Below, one piece after another: positions 54,719-64,000 of a DNA stretch of 64,000 nt; within the stretch, counting starts at the first letter, position 1; each line of letters begins with the position of its first letter. Where the stretch lies: NCBI GenBank assembly GCA_946894095.1, contig OX335645.2, forward strand, positions 16,639,001 to 16,703,000, read 5' to 3'. Below the pieces are notes generated by a model. The model was given only the letters and a program-made list of their open reading frames with translations. It did not search any database and had not been told where the DNA came from. The translations under genes and the position numbers were made by a program. The DNA is from Incurvaria masculella (lineage: Eukaryota > Arthropoda > Insecta > Lepidoptera > Incurvariidae).

Positions 54719-54997
54719 ATGTTCCGGCGAGGCGCGAGCATTGTGGTCGCGGAGCGTATACAAACAGTAATTTGTGAAGACAATCCCACCGCGAACATCG
54801 TTTCGTCACGCTTGGCCTTGCTCGGCGATGTCATTAACGATTTCACGCTTATACGGCTTTTAATTATGCTCCTCTACAACAGATTCGCCGAAGATGTATT
54901 CACGACACGTCATTTTAACGCTTTCGTATCGCGAGCACAATCTTATTTGAGTACACTTTTTTACACGCGAACCGCGCTTCGGCCGTTAAAATTATAG
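54719..54997 (+). CDS. hypothetical 92-aa open frame
   Basis: Starts CAAAATGTTCC, a reasonable context for initiation, and encodes a protein with mixed hydrophobic and charged composition (MFRRGASIVVAERIQ...). A leucine-rich stretch FTLIRLLIMLLYNRF lies near the middle. AATAAA occurs about 10 bp after the stop. No domain is recognised and no splice signals or neighbouring exons support it. It could be chance. Confidence 0.2.
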   Translation: MFRRGASIVVAERIQTVICEDNPTANIVSSRLALLGDVINDFTLIRLLIMLLYNRFAEDVFTTRHFNAFVSRAQSYLSTLFYTRTALRPLKL

Positions 54998-55619
54998 GCG
55001 CAATAAAATGGCGGGAGTAGTTCCAGATTTATCTGGTAACATATATTTTGTGGTGCGATAAGTTCGATTGATTTACGTGAGGAGGAAATGGCGGACTTTA
55101 CATGGCTGCTTCAGGCTGTGTGAGGACTTGCAGTTTTCTACATATTGCATGCATATAATGTGTAAGCATATAATTTGCAATTCTATATAAATCATGTTTT
55201 TCAGCGAAGAAATACTCTATTTGGTGGATAATGCCAATAGGAACTGTTAATCCCGCTACATTATTCCCGCGTATTTTTTTTTCTTTGTTTACTTTTTGTT
55301 TTTTATTTTATCTTTCTTCACGTACCTTGCTTTTTGGATGTGTATGTTTCGGTGGAAAGCGTAGTGTAAATAAGTTAAGTTTCTTTTTGTATTGTATTTA
55401 TTTGTATACTTGTTTCTGTGTCTTTTCCTTAAATAAATAAATAAATAAATGAATACATATGTTGGAACATGGCAAATAAATGTAAAACGTACTTCTTCGT
55501 AGCAAATTTCCCTGCAGCCGCGCGATTCTGGAGCCACTTAATATATGTATCTACCTTAAGGACGTACTTTATTAAACTAACCTTCGGCGTAAGTAAGTCA
55601 ACATTTATTTATGTTTAAA
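54998..55619. other. unassigned sequence with (AAAT)n microsatellite
   Basis: TAAATAAATAAATAAATAAA at about 55430-55449, otherwise nothing. Confidence 0.4.
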
Positions 55620-55740
55620 AAAAACTACAATGAATTTCCATAGTAAAAAAGTATAGTTCCATAGTAATTTTTAGATTGAAGATCCAGCTATAATTTAATA
55701 ACAAATATAAAACTATAAGTCTCTAGTACTTAGATTTCTT
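55620..55740 (+). repeat. ACTACAATGAATTTCCATAG repeat, copy 1
   Basis: Shares ACTACAATGAATTTCCATAG, AGCTATAATTTAATAACAAA and GTACTTAGATTTC with the insertion at 56649-56763. It has an extra 15-bp stretch including a second TTCCATAGTA. Confidence 0.65.
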
Positions 55741-56648
55741 AAATTAGACAAATGTTCACATCAAAGAAAAATAAAACAATAAGAGTCCGATATTTAACAA
55801 TAAACGTTTTAAATACAGCTAGACAATCTGCTTACCGTTTAGCTTTTTTAAAATTCAGAATGAGTAGTACCTAGTTATTTAAAAATATACAAAATGCAAA
55901 CAGCTAAAGTCATGCCCTTAAACCTTAAGCATTTACTTTTATCGAGGCTTATAAATCCAATACGATGAAAAAGGGTTTAATAATGAATTGAATTACTAAT
56001 GGAATGATAATGAAAAAAGGTTCGCGGCACTCTTGCAAATACGACCGTTCCAAATTAACTATTAACCAATATCAAAGAAGCCGATGCGAGCAAAATTCAA
56101 TTCTACTCAAAACGATCCGCAATGACGCGTTATCTCGATTCTATTTCCGTTAATCACCGATAAAAGCCGGGCACGTTCAATACTTGAAACACATCAGCTC
56201 ATATCCCACATGTTTGCTGATGCGAGGCGAATATTAACAAATCGATGCAGTACACGTGTAGATACAGCTCCATCGGGGCGGCGGAATCGTTAAAGCTGCA
56301 TGCACACCTAGAGGGACATTCACGGACTTTTCGTAAACTTCCGAACGCTACGCAAATTCATTCACGCTTGCAACGTATTTTCCGCTATAAAATGGTATTT
56401 TACAAACTGACCAATCCGGGTGCGATGTTGCTAACGCAATGTAGCACAAGCGTCTTCAGACGCACGCTGGAGTTGTTATCTGTCACTCGTAAATACCAAT
56501 TTGTTAATTCCATGCTAACTTGCGCCAGCGTTTGCTTTAGCATCCATTTTTACTCACGCAAAGAGTCCTCGAATGGACGTCGGGATGCAAAGCGTGCGTT
56601 GCTGACTGCGCTAGACGCGGGTCCGCCAAGACAAACGCAGAAGAGAGA
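55741..56648. other. unassigned sequence
   Basis: The plus frame 56245-56691 is open for 148 codons but runs into the insertion at 56649 and has no recognisable domain. The DNA around 56330-56600 looks unique. Confidence 0.3.
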
Positions 56649-56763
56649 CTATATAACTACAATGAATTTCCATAGTAAAAAAGTAAATTAGTAGATTAAA
56701 GATCTAGCTATAATTTAATAACAAAGATCAAACTGTAAATCTCCAGTAAGTACTTAGATTTCG
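56649..56763 (+). mobile_element. 115-bp insertion flanked by a 17-bp direct repeat
   Basis: CAAACGCAGAAGAGAGA occurs at 56632-56648 and again at 56764-56780. The 115 bp between them is a copy of the sequence at 55620-55740. The flanking duplication has the length expected of target-primed retroposition. Confidence 0.75.
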
Positions 56764-56780
56764 CAAACGCAGAAGAGAGA

Positions 56781-57844
56781 TCGCGCTTGAAAGACGAACA
56801 GTTGAGGCGAACAGTATTTGATGTTCTCATAAAGCACTGCGCCAGATTAAAGTATTCGCGAATGTCTTGAAATCAGGTATTTCAATGACCCTTTTATCCG
56901 GCCTATTAGGCCGGATTGAAGGGCACGATTTGGCTCTGGATCACCTCACCTACCCTAAACTTACTTACGCGCGTGTGTATCTAAAGTGCAGTCCATACGT
57001 GTCCACCTCGGAATTCGGTGTCTTGGGTGTTCCAGTATCCGGTTGAGGTAAAAGGCTGTTTTGTTAAAAGAAAACAAGAATATTTGTTTTTCTCCTTTAT
57101 ATAACTGGTGCAAGACATGGGAAGAGAAAATGCAGGGAAGTCTGCATTCATTGTAAATAAAAGTAAACGTCCAGTATTATTACAAGGTATTATATTAAGG
57201 TCACTTTGTTCATTTAGGAAGCTAATAATAAATAGAACGAAGAACTAATGGCTTAGGTGTGTGTGTACAGCTTTAAAAAACTCGATGGGACCACAACACA
57301 ACGTGATTCACAACAAGTGAGGACACAAATCCACATATTTGTATCCAGTAATAATGAAGTAATATTTATCCGAATCCTTTGTGCTTATCAGTCTATTGCC
57401 GCTGGTCGGTTATTACGCCCTATCGTTGCGTTGCTTGTTTATTACACGTAGCTCAGGACTCGCCCCGAGTAATCTTGACTTGTTAGGTGCATTTTGAACA
57501 TTTGACTGTAGATAATCTCAAGACATACTTAATTCCAACAGGCAGATAAATGTATTCATTATCCTGCATTAGTCAGCGTTGCTGCGTGATGGCGGTCAGA
57601 CAGTTTAGTAAGACCGTGAAATAGAATAACGTAATAAAATTAGCAACACTCACGCGATCAATCTTGTGCACAACGTAAACGACGGGTTATGTGGTTTCAT
57701 GAACTTGGCCATTCATTTGTCTGACATTAGAGCGCACTAGCACAATGACTGGCGCTTGGTAAAGACCAGAGATTAGGTCACTAAAGAAGGGATGCCCACC
57801 AAGCGAGCACACTGAGCACTACATTGTTTCGACCAATTCATACA
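56781..57844. other. unassigned sequence
   Basis: A short GGCCTATTAGGCC palindrome near 56901, otherwise nothing recognised. Confidence 0.3.
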
Positions 57845-58077
57845 TTAAGGGCTGATTTTTCAGTAGTCTGCTTAATCAGCCAGATAACTATCCGACGGAT
57901 TTATTTACGCCTCTGCTTATCCATCCGACATAGTAAATCCATGTTATTATTAGTAAAATTACAGGCAGAAAATTGGCACAGAAGATATAATTTTCCGGTA
58001 ATGATTATCCTACTTTTGACAAACGTAAATTCGTACAGTCCGTGAGTACTATTTAAGGATTGAAAAATCGGCCCTTA
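57845..58077. mobile_element. MITE with AGGGCTGATTTTTCA ends
   Basis: TTAAGGGCTGATTTTTCA at the left and TGAAAAATCGGCCCTTA at the right are inverse with one mismatch. About 233 bp, non-coding. The TTA or TAA next to the ends suggests a PIF/Harbinger-type duplication, but the boundary is ambiguous by one base. Confidence 0.65.
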
Positions 58078-58170
58078 GTAAAAATTTTTTTGATGTTTTA
58101 GTTTGTTAAACGTTAAGAAAAATATAAATTTGTTTTGGTAGATGTTAATTAATATTATGTTAAATATGAA

Positions 58171-58338
58171 TTTTTTAGGGTTCCTTACCCAAAGGGTACC
58201 AACAGAATTGAGTATTTATTTTACCGCTATACATCAAATAGGTAAAATAAAAAAAATGCAAAAAACGTGATTTTTGTGTGTTCAATATAGTACGATGGTT
58301 TGTGTGAGTTCGACTCGCACTTGGCCGATTTTTTTTAA
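58171..58338 (-). mobile_element. CCGGCCAAGTGCGAG-family element, copy 8, internally deleted
   Basis: Minus strand: AAATCGGCCAAGTGCGAGTC with altered palindrome at the head, then CATCGTACTA, AAAAATCACG, a shortened middle lacking the ACACTCTGTG phrase, and TTTGGGTAAGGAACCCTAAA at the end. About half the usual length. Confidence 0.7.
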
Positions 58339-59035
58339 AAGGTTTCATGGTAGCAAAAGTTGATGATAATATGAAATCACTATTTGAAATATTCAGTGCT
58401 AAATTTGACCAGGTGGTCTCTATTTGTACACAATTACATTTCATGTAATTAGCATATAAAATATGTTAATTTACAGTACACAGAGGAAGTCGATATTTGT
58501 TTAATTAGAATGCCTAACTCGTTAAAAATAACCTGTTTCGTATACTCTGGGTCTTCGAAGTGTTCAATAAATCTCAAATTTGCAAAACGGGCTTTGCGAA
58601 GTTATTTACAAATCAAATCAGATCAATTGCCGCTGCATTTCCTGCTGTAAGTTATTTACACATGCTGTAGTGTGAACGTTTAGTTAAAGGCTATGAGACT
58701 TTTAATTTGCTATCGCCGTGTTTTGATGTCAAAAAAATATGCTCACGTCACAGCGAGCAATCCACGAGCATTTTAGGGAACCGGACATGAATACCTACTA
58801 CCACTGAACACTGAAGAGTAGGGAAGGAGAAGTGCCATGCGGACGTCATCGCGTCATCGCCGTATGGTCGAAGTGATCCGGCGGCGCGCGTGAATGTGCT
58901 ACAAAAATGCATTCGTCAAGTCAGTTCCAGTCCACACAAACCCTCCAATACGTCTACGTGCATGTGGCATGTAGTTTCTGAAAATTGGAGACAGCTGGTC
59001 TCATATTAGGTGCGCTAGATGCCATATCTCCTTTC
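58339..59035. other. unassigned sequence
   Basis: Nothing recognised. Confidence 0.3.
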
Positions 59036-59290
59036 TTTGGATTTATGGCTCATACCATATGGATACTAGTCCCATTGCGTGAACACAAAGTGCCACACTT
59101 AGGACCTTCGTTATATTGCACGGCTAAATAAAAAATCATGGATAACATGGACAATACTTTATTGCCGCTTCCATCATCTTTAATTCAATGCGTAAGTAAG
59201 GAGGGGAACCCAAAGTTTTACTTGGAATCCGAAAATGGCCAGCCCCGAGGCATCGCGCCCCTGGGCTACCGGGTTGTTTGACTGTTGAAT
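59036..59290 (-). mobile_element. 5S-SINE family, diverged copy
   Basis: Plus reading: ATGGCTCATACCATATGG, TGCCACACTTAGGACCTTCG, TTGCACGGCTA, TTATTGCCGCTTCCATCAT and AAGTAAGGAGGGGAACCCAA, in the body order of the 20041-20270 copy. The right side has CGAAAATGGCCAGCC but then unrelated sequence instead of the 5S-like head. Confidence 0.5.
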
Positions 59291-60738
59291 CGGCTCCGCC
59301 ACTAATTGGTGAGGCCGGACAGCGCGGCGAGATGAATCACAATGATAGGAACCGGGGGTGTGAGGCGCGACCTTTGGAGCCCCCGCTTTGGAGGCGTGGG
59401 GGGGGGGGGGCATCATCCGACCCTTAGAGTAACAATAAGGTATAGAGCACACCTTACGCGCCGCAGCCGTAACAATAAGGTGAGGATCGTAAACAAGGTG
59501 TGATATAACTACGGAGATTAACGTATGTATCACCTCTAAGCCCGAAAGCGGAGTTGAAGGCGGAGGTATGTCTAATAACGACCGCTTAGTTTGGAGGGTG
59601 AATCAAATTTATTATATTTATAAATATAAAAAAATTGACTCATATATACAATATATTTATTCATATTATTTCAATCTCCATGCAGCTTAAAAATATTGAT
59701 CTGAAGCTATGTTTTAAGTGTTATTTTGAAATAATGAGGAGAAATTAAGAAATATGATCGACCAAATTCATTTACCAGAAAAACATGGTATTTGCCCGGG
59801 TTTTTTACGCCCGTTCACTTAACAATCAATATATTCACAGACCGTTCTTTAAGGAAACACTAGAGAAATCATAAAGATTTCACAAAAAAACATTTCACAT
59901 TGCACGTACGCGGCTCCTATGTGCGGAAAATGATTTAAAAGTTGTCTCATATGTACGTATGTTCCATCTGCCTCTAACTCGCGGTAGCGGTACTTGAGTT
60001 AACGTCTCACTCCCACACTCTGTTCGTCATGTAAATTATTCTATTATATATTGTCTATAAATTAATGTGACTTACGTGACTGACGCTCGCCGCACGGACT
60101 CGATTACGACTGCTAGCGAACGCGATCCGATGATGTTTTGACCTGCATTTACTGTTTCTCTATACTCTAAGTTTGTTACTCTAGGTCCGACCCTTAGCGG
60201 CGGCCCCGGGGGTCCCGTGAGGACCTTCGCTCCCCGCGCGAGGGGGAGCGGGAGGGGCGAGAGGGTAGGGGGGTCCATTTGCAGAAAAAAACAGCACCAA
60301 CGGGGGATGAATGACGGAGCATGAGTTCGCAATTATAAGGTGGTTTAATAATGTCGAAAACATTATCTTTAAAAGTCGCCAAATCAACATGAGTTAATAG
60401 CCGCCGAATCACTTTGACTTTTAACGTGGACACGTCATTTGAAGGTCGAGTATTACATTATACGAATAGTGGCTGCATATATTCTACAAATATACCCATG
60501 AGAATATGTAGTTAAGGTTTTTTTTAAACATTACATTTTATGTAGTGGCGACATTACATCAATCACGTTTATGTTCTCTTACATACAATCTTTTATATAG
60601 TGGCTTCCGTCCGAACGTCATGAGACTCTGAAATGTGCATGGAAATGTTTAAAGACTCACAAATTTGGAACAGAATACATTAGACAAGTCAAGGAATGGG
60701 GAGGTTGTGCTTACTTAATGCCTAGTACAATGGTTGAC
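59291..60738. other. unassigned sequence with G-tract and G+C patch
   Basis: A G-run at 59398-59410 and a direct repeat GTAACAATAAGGT (59429 and 59468). A G+C-rich patch lies at 60185-60275 (GGGGAGCGGGAGGGGCGAG). No gene recognised. Confidence 0.3.
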
Positions 60739-60866
60739 TTACCCCTGTTTTCACCACCGCCTGTTACCTGAAATCCGATCAGTAACTTTCGGTTACATGG
60801 CACATTTGTATGGTGTAACCGAAAGGTAACTTTAGGATTTTGTAGCTGGAGGACGGTGGCAACGGG
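60739..60866. mobile_element. short palindromic MITE (about 125 bp)
   Basis: Inner arms AGTAACTTTCGGTTACA.. and ..GTGTAACCGAAAGGTAACTT are nearly perfect inverses, and outer ends CCCCTGTTTTCACCACCG and CGGTGGCAACGGG pair loosely. Confidence 0.6.
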
Positions 60867-61734
60867 CGTAAATGCTTATATAGTAGGAGCAGTACGTAAT
60901 TAATGTAATACGAGTAGTACGGAATTATTGTACACGTATACTGCCGAATAGTATATGAAACGAAGGTTAAATGGGCCCCACCTGATTGGGAATAAGAAGA
61001 GGAAATAAAACAATGTGTATTATTTATGAACTGAAAAAATGATGAGCAACTGTTCTCTGTTTTAGTACAGTTACTATTCAGTCCTTAAAGTTATTTTTTT
61101 AATTATTGGAAGATTTTTGTTCAGTGTGTGCTCGTGCAGGCTACTGCTGGCTAATGTAAACTGGGCTTTAAATAGAAGAAAGTATGTACTATCATATTCA
61201 CAAGCCCATTAGAGCCCTATCCCTACCAGTTAAGGTCATTCACCGTCGGACAGAAGCCCCCGCGGACTCATCGCGAGCATAATACTTATGATTGATGTGC
61301 CAGAATCACGCCAGTGATACTTACACATTAAGTCATGTCATTTCAAAAAGTTTACCTTTTCGAGAGTCAATTATATTATACAGCTAAGTTAAAAAGAGGC
61401 GGTGTTTTTACCGTGTGCAAGACACGATTACAACGTTGGCCGGTGTTTTTGCGTTTCATTTAAGTACGTTTTTTTACTATAATAAAAAAAAATATAAGCA
61501 AAATTTTTATTTTAAATTTACTTTGTGTGAACTCATGAGTGATGTTGCAAGTGAAATAAAGAAAAGCCGAGTTCTAGAAATACATAGTTTATGGTTAATC
61601 GATTATATTTAACAAAGCTGCAGCAGTAATCCGAATTCTGAAAAAAATCTCACTGTTTCGCCTTTGCGCAGTTAATTTAGTTATCTTATTTGGCCTACAT
61701 TGCACAGATAATATTGTTTTATGGAACCCTACTT
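60867..61734. other. unassigned sequence
   Basis: Nothing recognised. Confidence 0.3.
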
Positions 61735-61880
61735 TAATGGCTAATACCACATAACTAATTAGCCCATTACACCACATTCCTGAAGGAATTAGGTGCCATG
61801 CCAGAACCTTCTCTGTATGAGCACGGCTACACTGAATTTGATGGAAAACAGGGACATTTTTAAATTGGCGCTTCAACCAT
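61735..61880 (-). mobile_element. 5S-SINE family body and 3'-end fragment
   Basis: Plus reading: AATGGCTAATACCACATAAC, AATTAGGTGCCATGCCAGAA, CCTTCTCTGTATGAGCACGG and CTACACTGAATTTGATGG. Only the 3' half of the element (minus strand) is present. Confidence 0.6.
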
Positions 61881-63410
61881 AGTTTGAATTAAGCTATGAA
61901 TGGAAACCGATTGACGGATTGAAACGCAGTTTTGCATTTGGTTTAATCGTTTGAGTGAAGTAGTTACCAGCAGTGTTAATGTAGTTACACAATGGGCTAT
62001 AAAACGGATTTGAAATGTCAATGTTTGCAGAAACTGTCAGAAAATTATGCCTGCCTTCACTGGCCGCAGATTGCCTATTCGCAAAAGTTTGTTCAAGTAG
62101 TGGCTCAAGCAAACTTATTTAATAAGCCCGAGAGTGGCTTACATCGATCATAAACCTCTACCTTTTCCAAGGTGCGGTAACTTTACGCAGCTGTTTATTG
62201 AAAGGCGTTCGTTGCACCTGGAGGCTCCTAGATTTGTGCAGTCACATGCACAGTTTTCCTTCCTTTATTAAACGAAAGAGTTAAACATCACTTTCGTTCT
62301 ATCGACAAAGCGTCCTGTGGCGCTCGAAATACAGATGATAATCCTGCGAGGAAGCCTTTTCGTTCCGCGTGACATCTCCGTTGATGTCGCAAGTTTTATC
62401 CATAATTGATGGCTGGGAAGTTTCGACGGCAGGGAAGTATTAGGCGACAGTGCAGCTGCGCTACGCCAGGCAGCGATTGTGGATCGATCGTTGCTATTAA
62501 TGAATGAAGTGTTGCCTTTTTTGTTTGCAATTTCTTGCTTTTTTTTATCGAGCGAAGAGCGAATCTCGAGCGTAGCGTCTCCGTTTCAGGTAGTGCAAAA
62601 AATATTTCGTGTGTCCGTTTGTTCTCCTCTACAGTTCGCACTTTTCCACCGATTCTCGTGAAATGTTGTGAGCGTGATCAATAATTCAATAGATTTTCGA
62701 GCCAATTCTTGATAATTACTTTTGAAATGTAAAAAAATGACAAATGTTCTAAAAAGACAGACACGCGAGGTCTAGAGCTCGGGAGCCACTAGATTATTTA
62801 GTTTTCATATCGAAAGTAAAATAATAACAAAAACCGACTTGAAAGATACACAAGTGGTTATGCCAACATAAATGTGCTAAATACCTCAAGCAAAAAATTA
62901 AATGTTTCATGAAACGTCGCGAAAACCGCTTATATTACGAGTTTTCTACCTGTCATCGCCTTTCAGCACGATATTACGTTAGCGCACGATTTAAAATTCA
63001 CTAAGCTAAGTTTAGCTCCAAAACATTTTGAACAAGTTGAACTATATTCGATAGGGGAAGTTAGAGATATTTAACATCGGTACTCACAATGTCCGCCGTC
63101 TGCGAGCATCCAGTTGACTCGGTAGAACTATATTAATTTCAGCAGTTCCAAAACGCGAGGCCACTAAACAAAGGAGTCTACAACATTTTCAGTAAACAGT
63201 CAACACTAGAAGTCAAACAGCGATAGCAGTCGCACCAGCAACGGCACGCTAGAAACCCATTAGAAGTCGGGTACAATCACAAACACTAGATACGTGCTCC
63301 GGTCGTTTTTTGTTAAGTTAGCATATTTTGTTTTTAATTCCGAATTAAAAAAATCGAACATTCCGAAATTGCCGACGTTCGAACGTAGGTTTGAATCAGG
63401 GAGAGGGCGC
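61881..63410. other. unassigned sequence
   Basis: Nothing recognised. Confidence 0.3.
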
Positions 63411-63600
63411 GTAATGTTGTGGGTGGATAGGCGGCGCTGCGACCCGCCCACACGCACGCTATCGCACGACGGACTGAGGCGGCCGCGAGCGGTGCGTGCG
63501 CCGCGCCACCCCCCCACCTCGCCCCGCGCCGCGGAGACTCGCGACCGGATAGCACGTGGTCGCTACCTCGCGTACACTCAGCTGCACTCTACCCGAAAAG
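63411..63600. other. CpG-rich island
   Basis: Many CpG and CGCGCC phrases, with open frames on both strands that owe much to composition. It may be a promoter or 5' exon. Confidence 0.3.
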
Positions 63601-63884
63601 CTGGAGCTCCTGAAAGGTTAGCACGCGGTGGTCCCGAATCAAGCGGCACCTTTAAAACCGGATCTTTTGAGTGTGAAGACAAACTGAGTACTACATTTTA
63701 GATGAAAATGTTTGGATGCTTATTACTTTATCGCGTCTTTAATTTCGAAGATATTTGAATTAAACTTGGTAGACAAGAACGACGTAGACGTTAAAGTTAG
63801 TAGCACAAGGGAAGATTTGAAGATTAAGCTCACCCATGCTGCAAACAGGTGCAGCCTTCTAAGCAGCAAACAAAGTGGACATCT

Positions 63885-64000
63885 TGATTGTTCATTGTTT
63901 ATTTATCATCCATAGGCATACTGCACTCAGATATGTCATATTTTATCGTAACTCAGTTCAACAATCAAAGCAAGGAGGGACTGGCAAAACATAAAGCTGG
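63885..64000 (+). repeat. TTTATTCATCATCCATAGAC-type repeat, copy 4, cut by window end
   Basis: TTCATTGTTTATTTATCATC, CATAGGCATACTGCACTCAG, ATTTTATCGTAACTCAGTTC and AACAATCAAAGCAAGGAGGG in family order. Confidence 0.6.

Noticed and set aside
56245..56691. 148-codon plus frame
   Set aside because: It runs into a recent insertion at 56649, and no recognisable domain or splice site was found.

Overview
The window reads as repeat-rich nuclear DNA from an insect, most likely a moth or butterfly (Lepidoptera). It is A+T-rich with scattered short G+C-rich islands. It has no operons or long open frames apart from transposase. It is full of interspersed repeats I recognise from lepidopteran genomes: a short element whose head reads CCGGCCAAGTGCGAGTCGG (eight copies), fragments of non-LTR retrotransposons, a SINE with a 5S rRNA-like head, mariner elements and many small inverted-repeat elements (MITEs). 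I worked by eye, so family names rest on recall and boundaries are good to a few bases at best.

Layout. 1-12.2 kb: a tandem MITE pair, a decayed Tc1-like transposase piece, a 208-bp tandem duplication and a LINE scrap. 12.2-20.4 kb: a MITE split by another element, a MITE with four TGACGTCA palindromes, a long-armed MITE, an array of about 10.6 units of a 112-bp satellite, and two SINE copies, one with a 5S-like head and A-tail. 20.4-26.4 kb: a 16-unit G-rich 26-bp minisatellite, a 475-bp foldback with 201-bp arms, and a three-unit tandem repeat directly beside it. 26.4-31 kb: the best host-gene candidate, a 74-codon first coding exon on the minus strand with a strong splice donor and an upstream TATA motif, then a LINE 3' end split by another insertion, then about 2 kb of apparently unique G+C-rich DNA. 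31-41.8 kb: LINE ends, two MITEs with clean 3-bp TTA/TAA target duplications and a 525-bp MITE. 41.8-50.1 kb: two almost identical mariner elements in opposite orientation, one with a frameshift and one with an intact 341-residue DD34D transposase. Between them lies a striking inverted array of an ATTATACGTT-like motif. 50.1-64 kb: the zinc-knuckle C-terminus of one LINE, the C-terminus of an RTE-like LINE, further MITEs and SINE fragments, and more G+C islands that may be promoters.

No complete host gene can be shown. The DNA is best read as intergenic or long-intron sequence near one or more developmental-type genes (inference from the G+C islands and the low-complexity candidate exon). The most notable items are the inverted mariner pair with one apparently intact copy, the 475-bp foldback, the 112-bp satellite, the 26-bp minisatellite with a two-state variant pattern, the ATTATACGTT array and several readable nested insertions that give relative ages.
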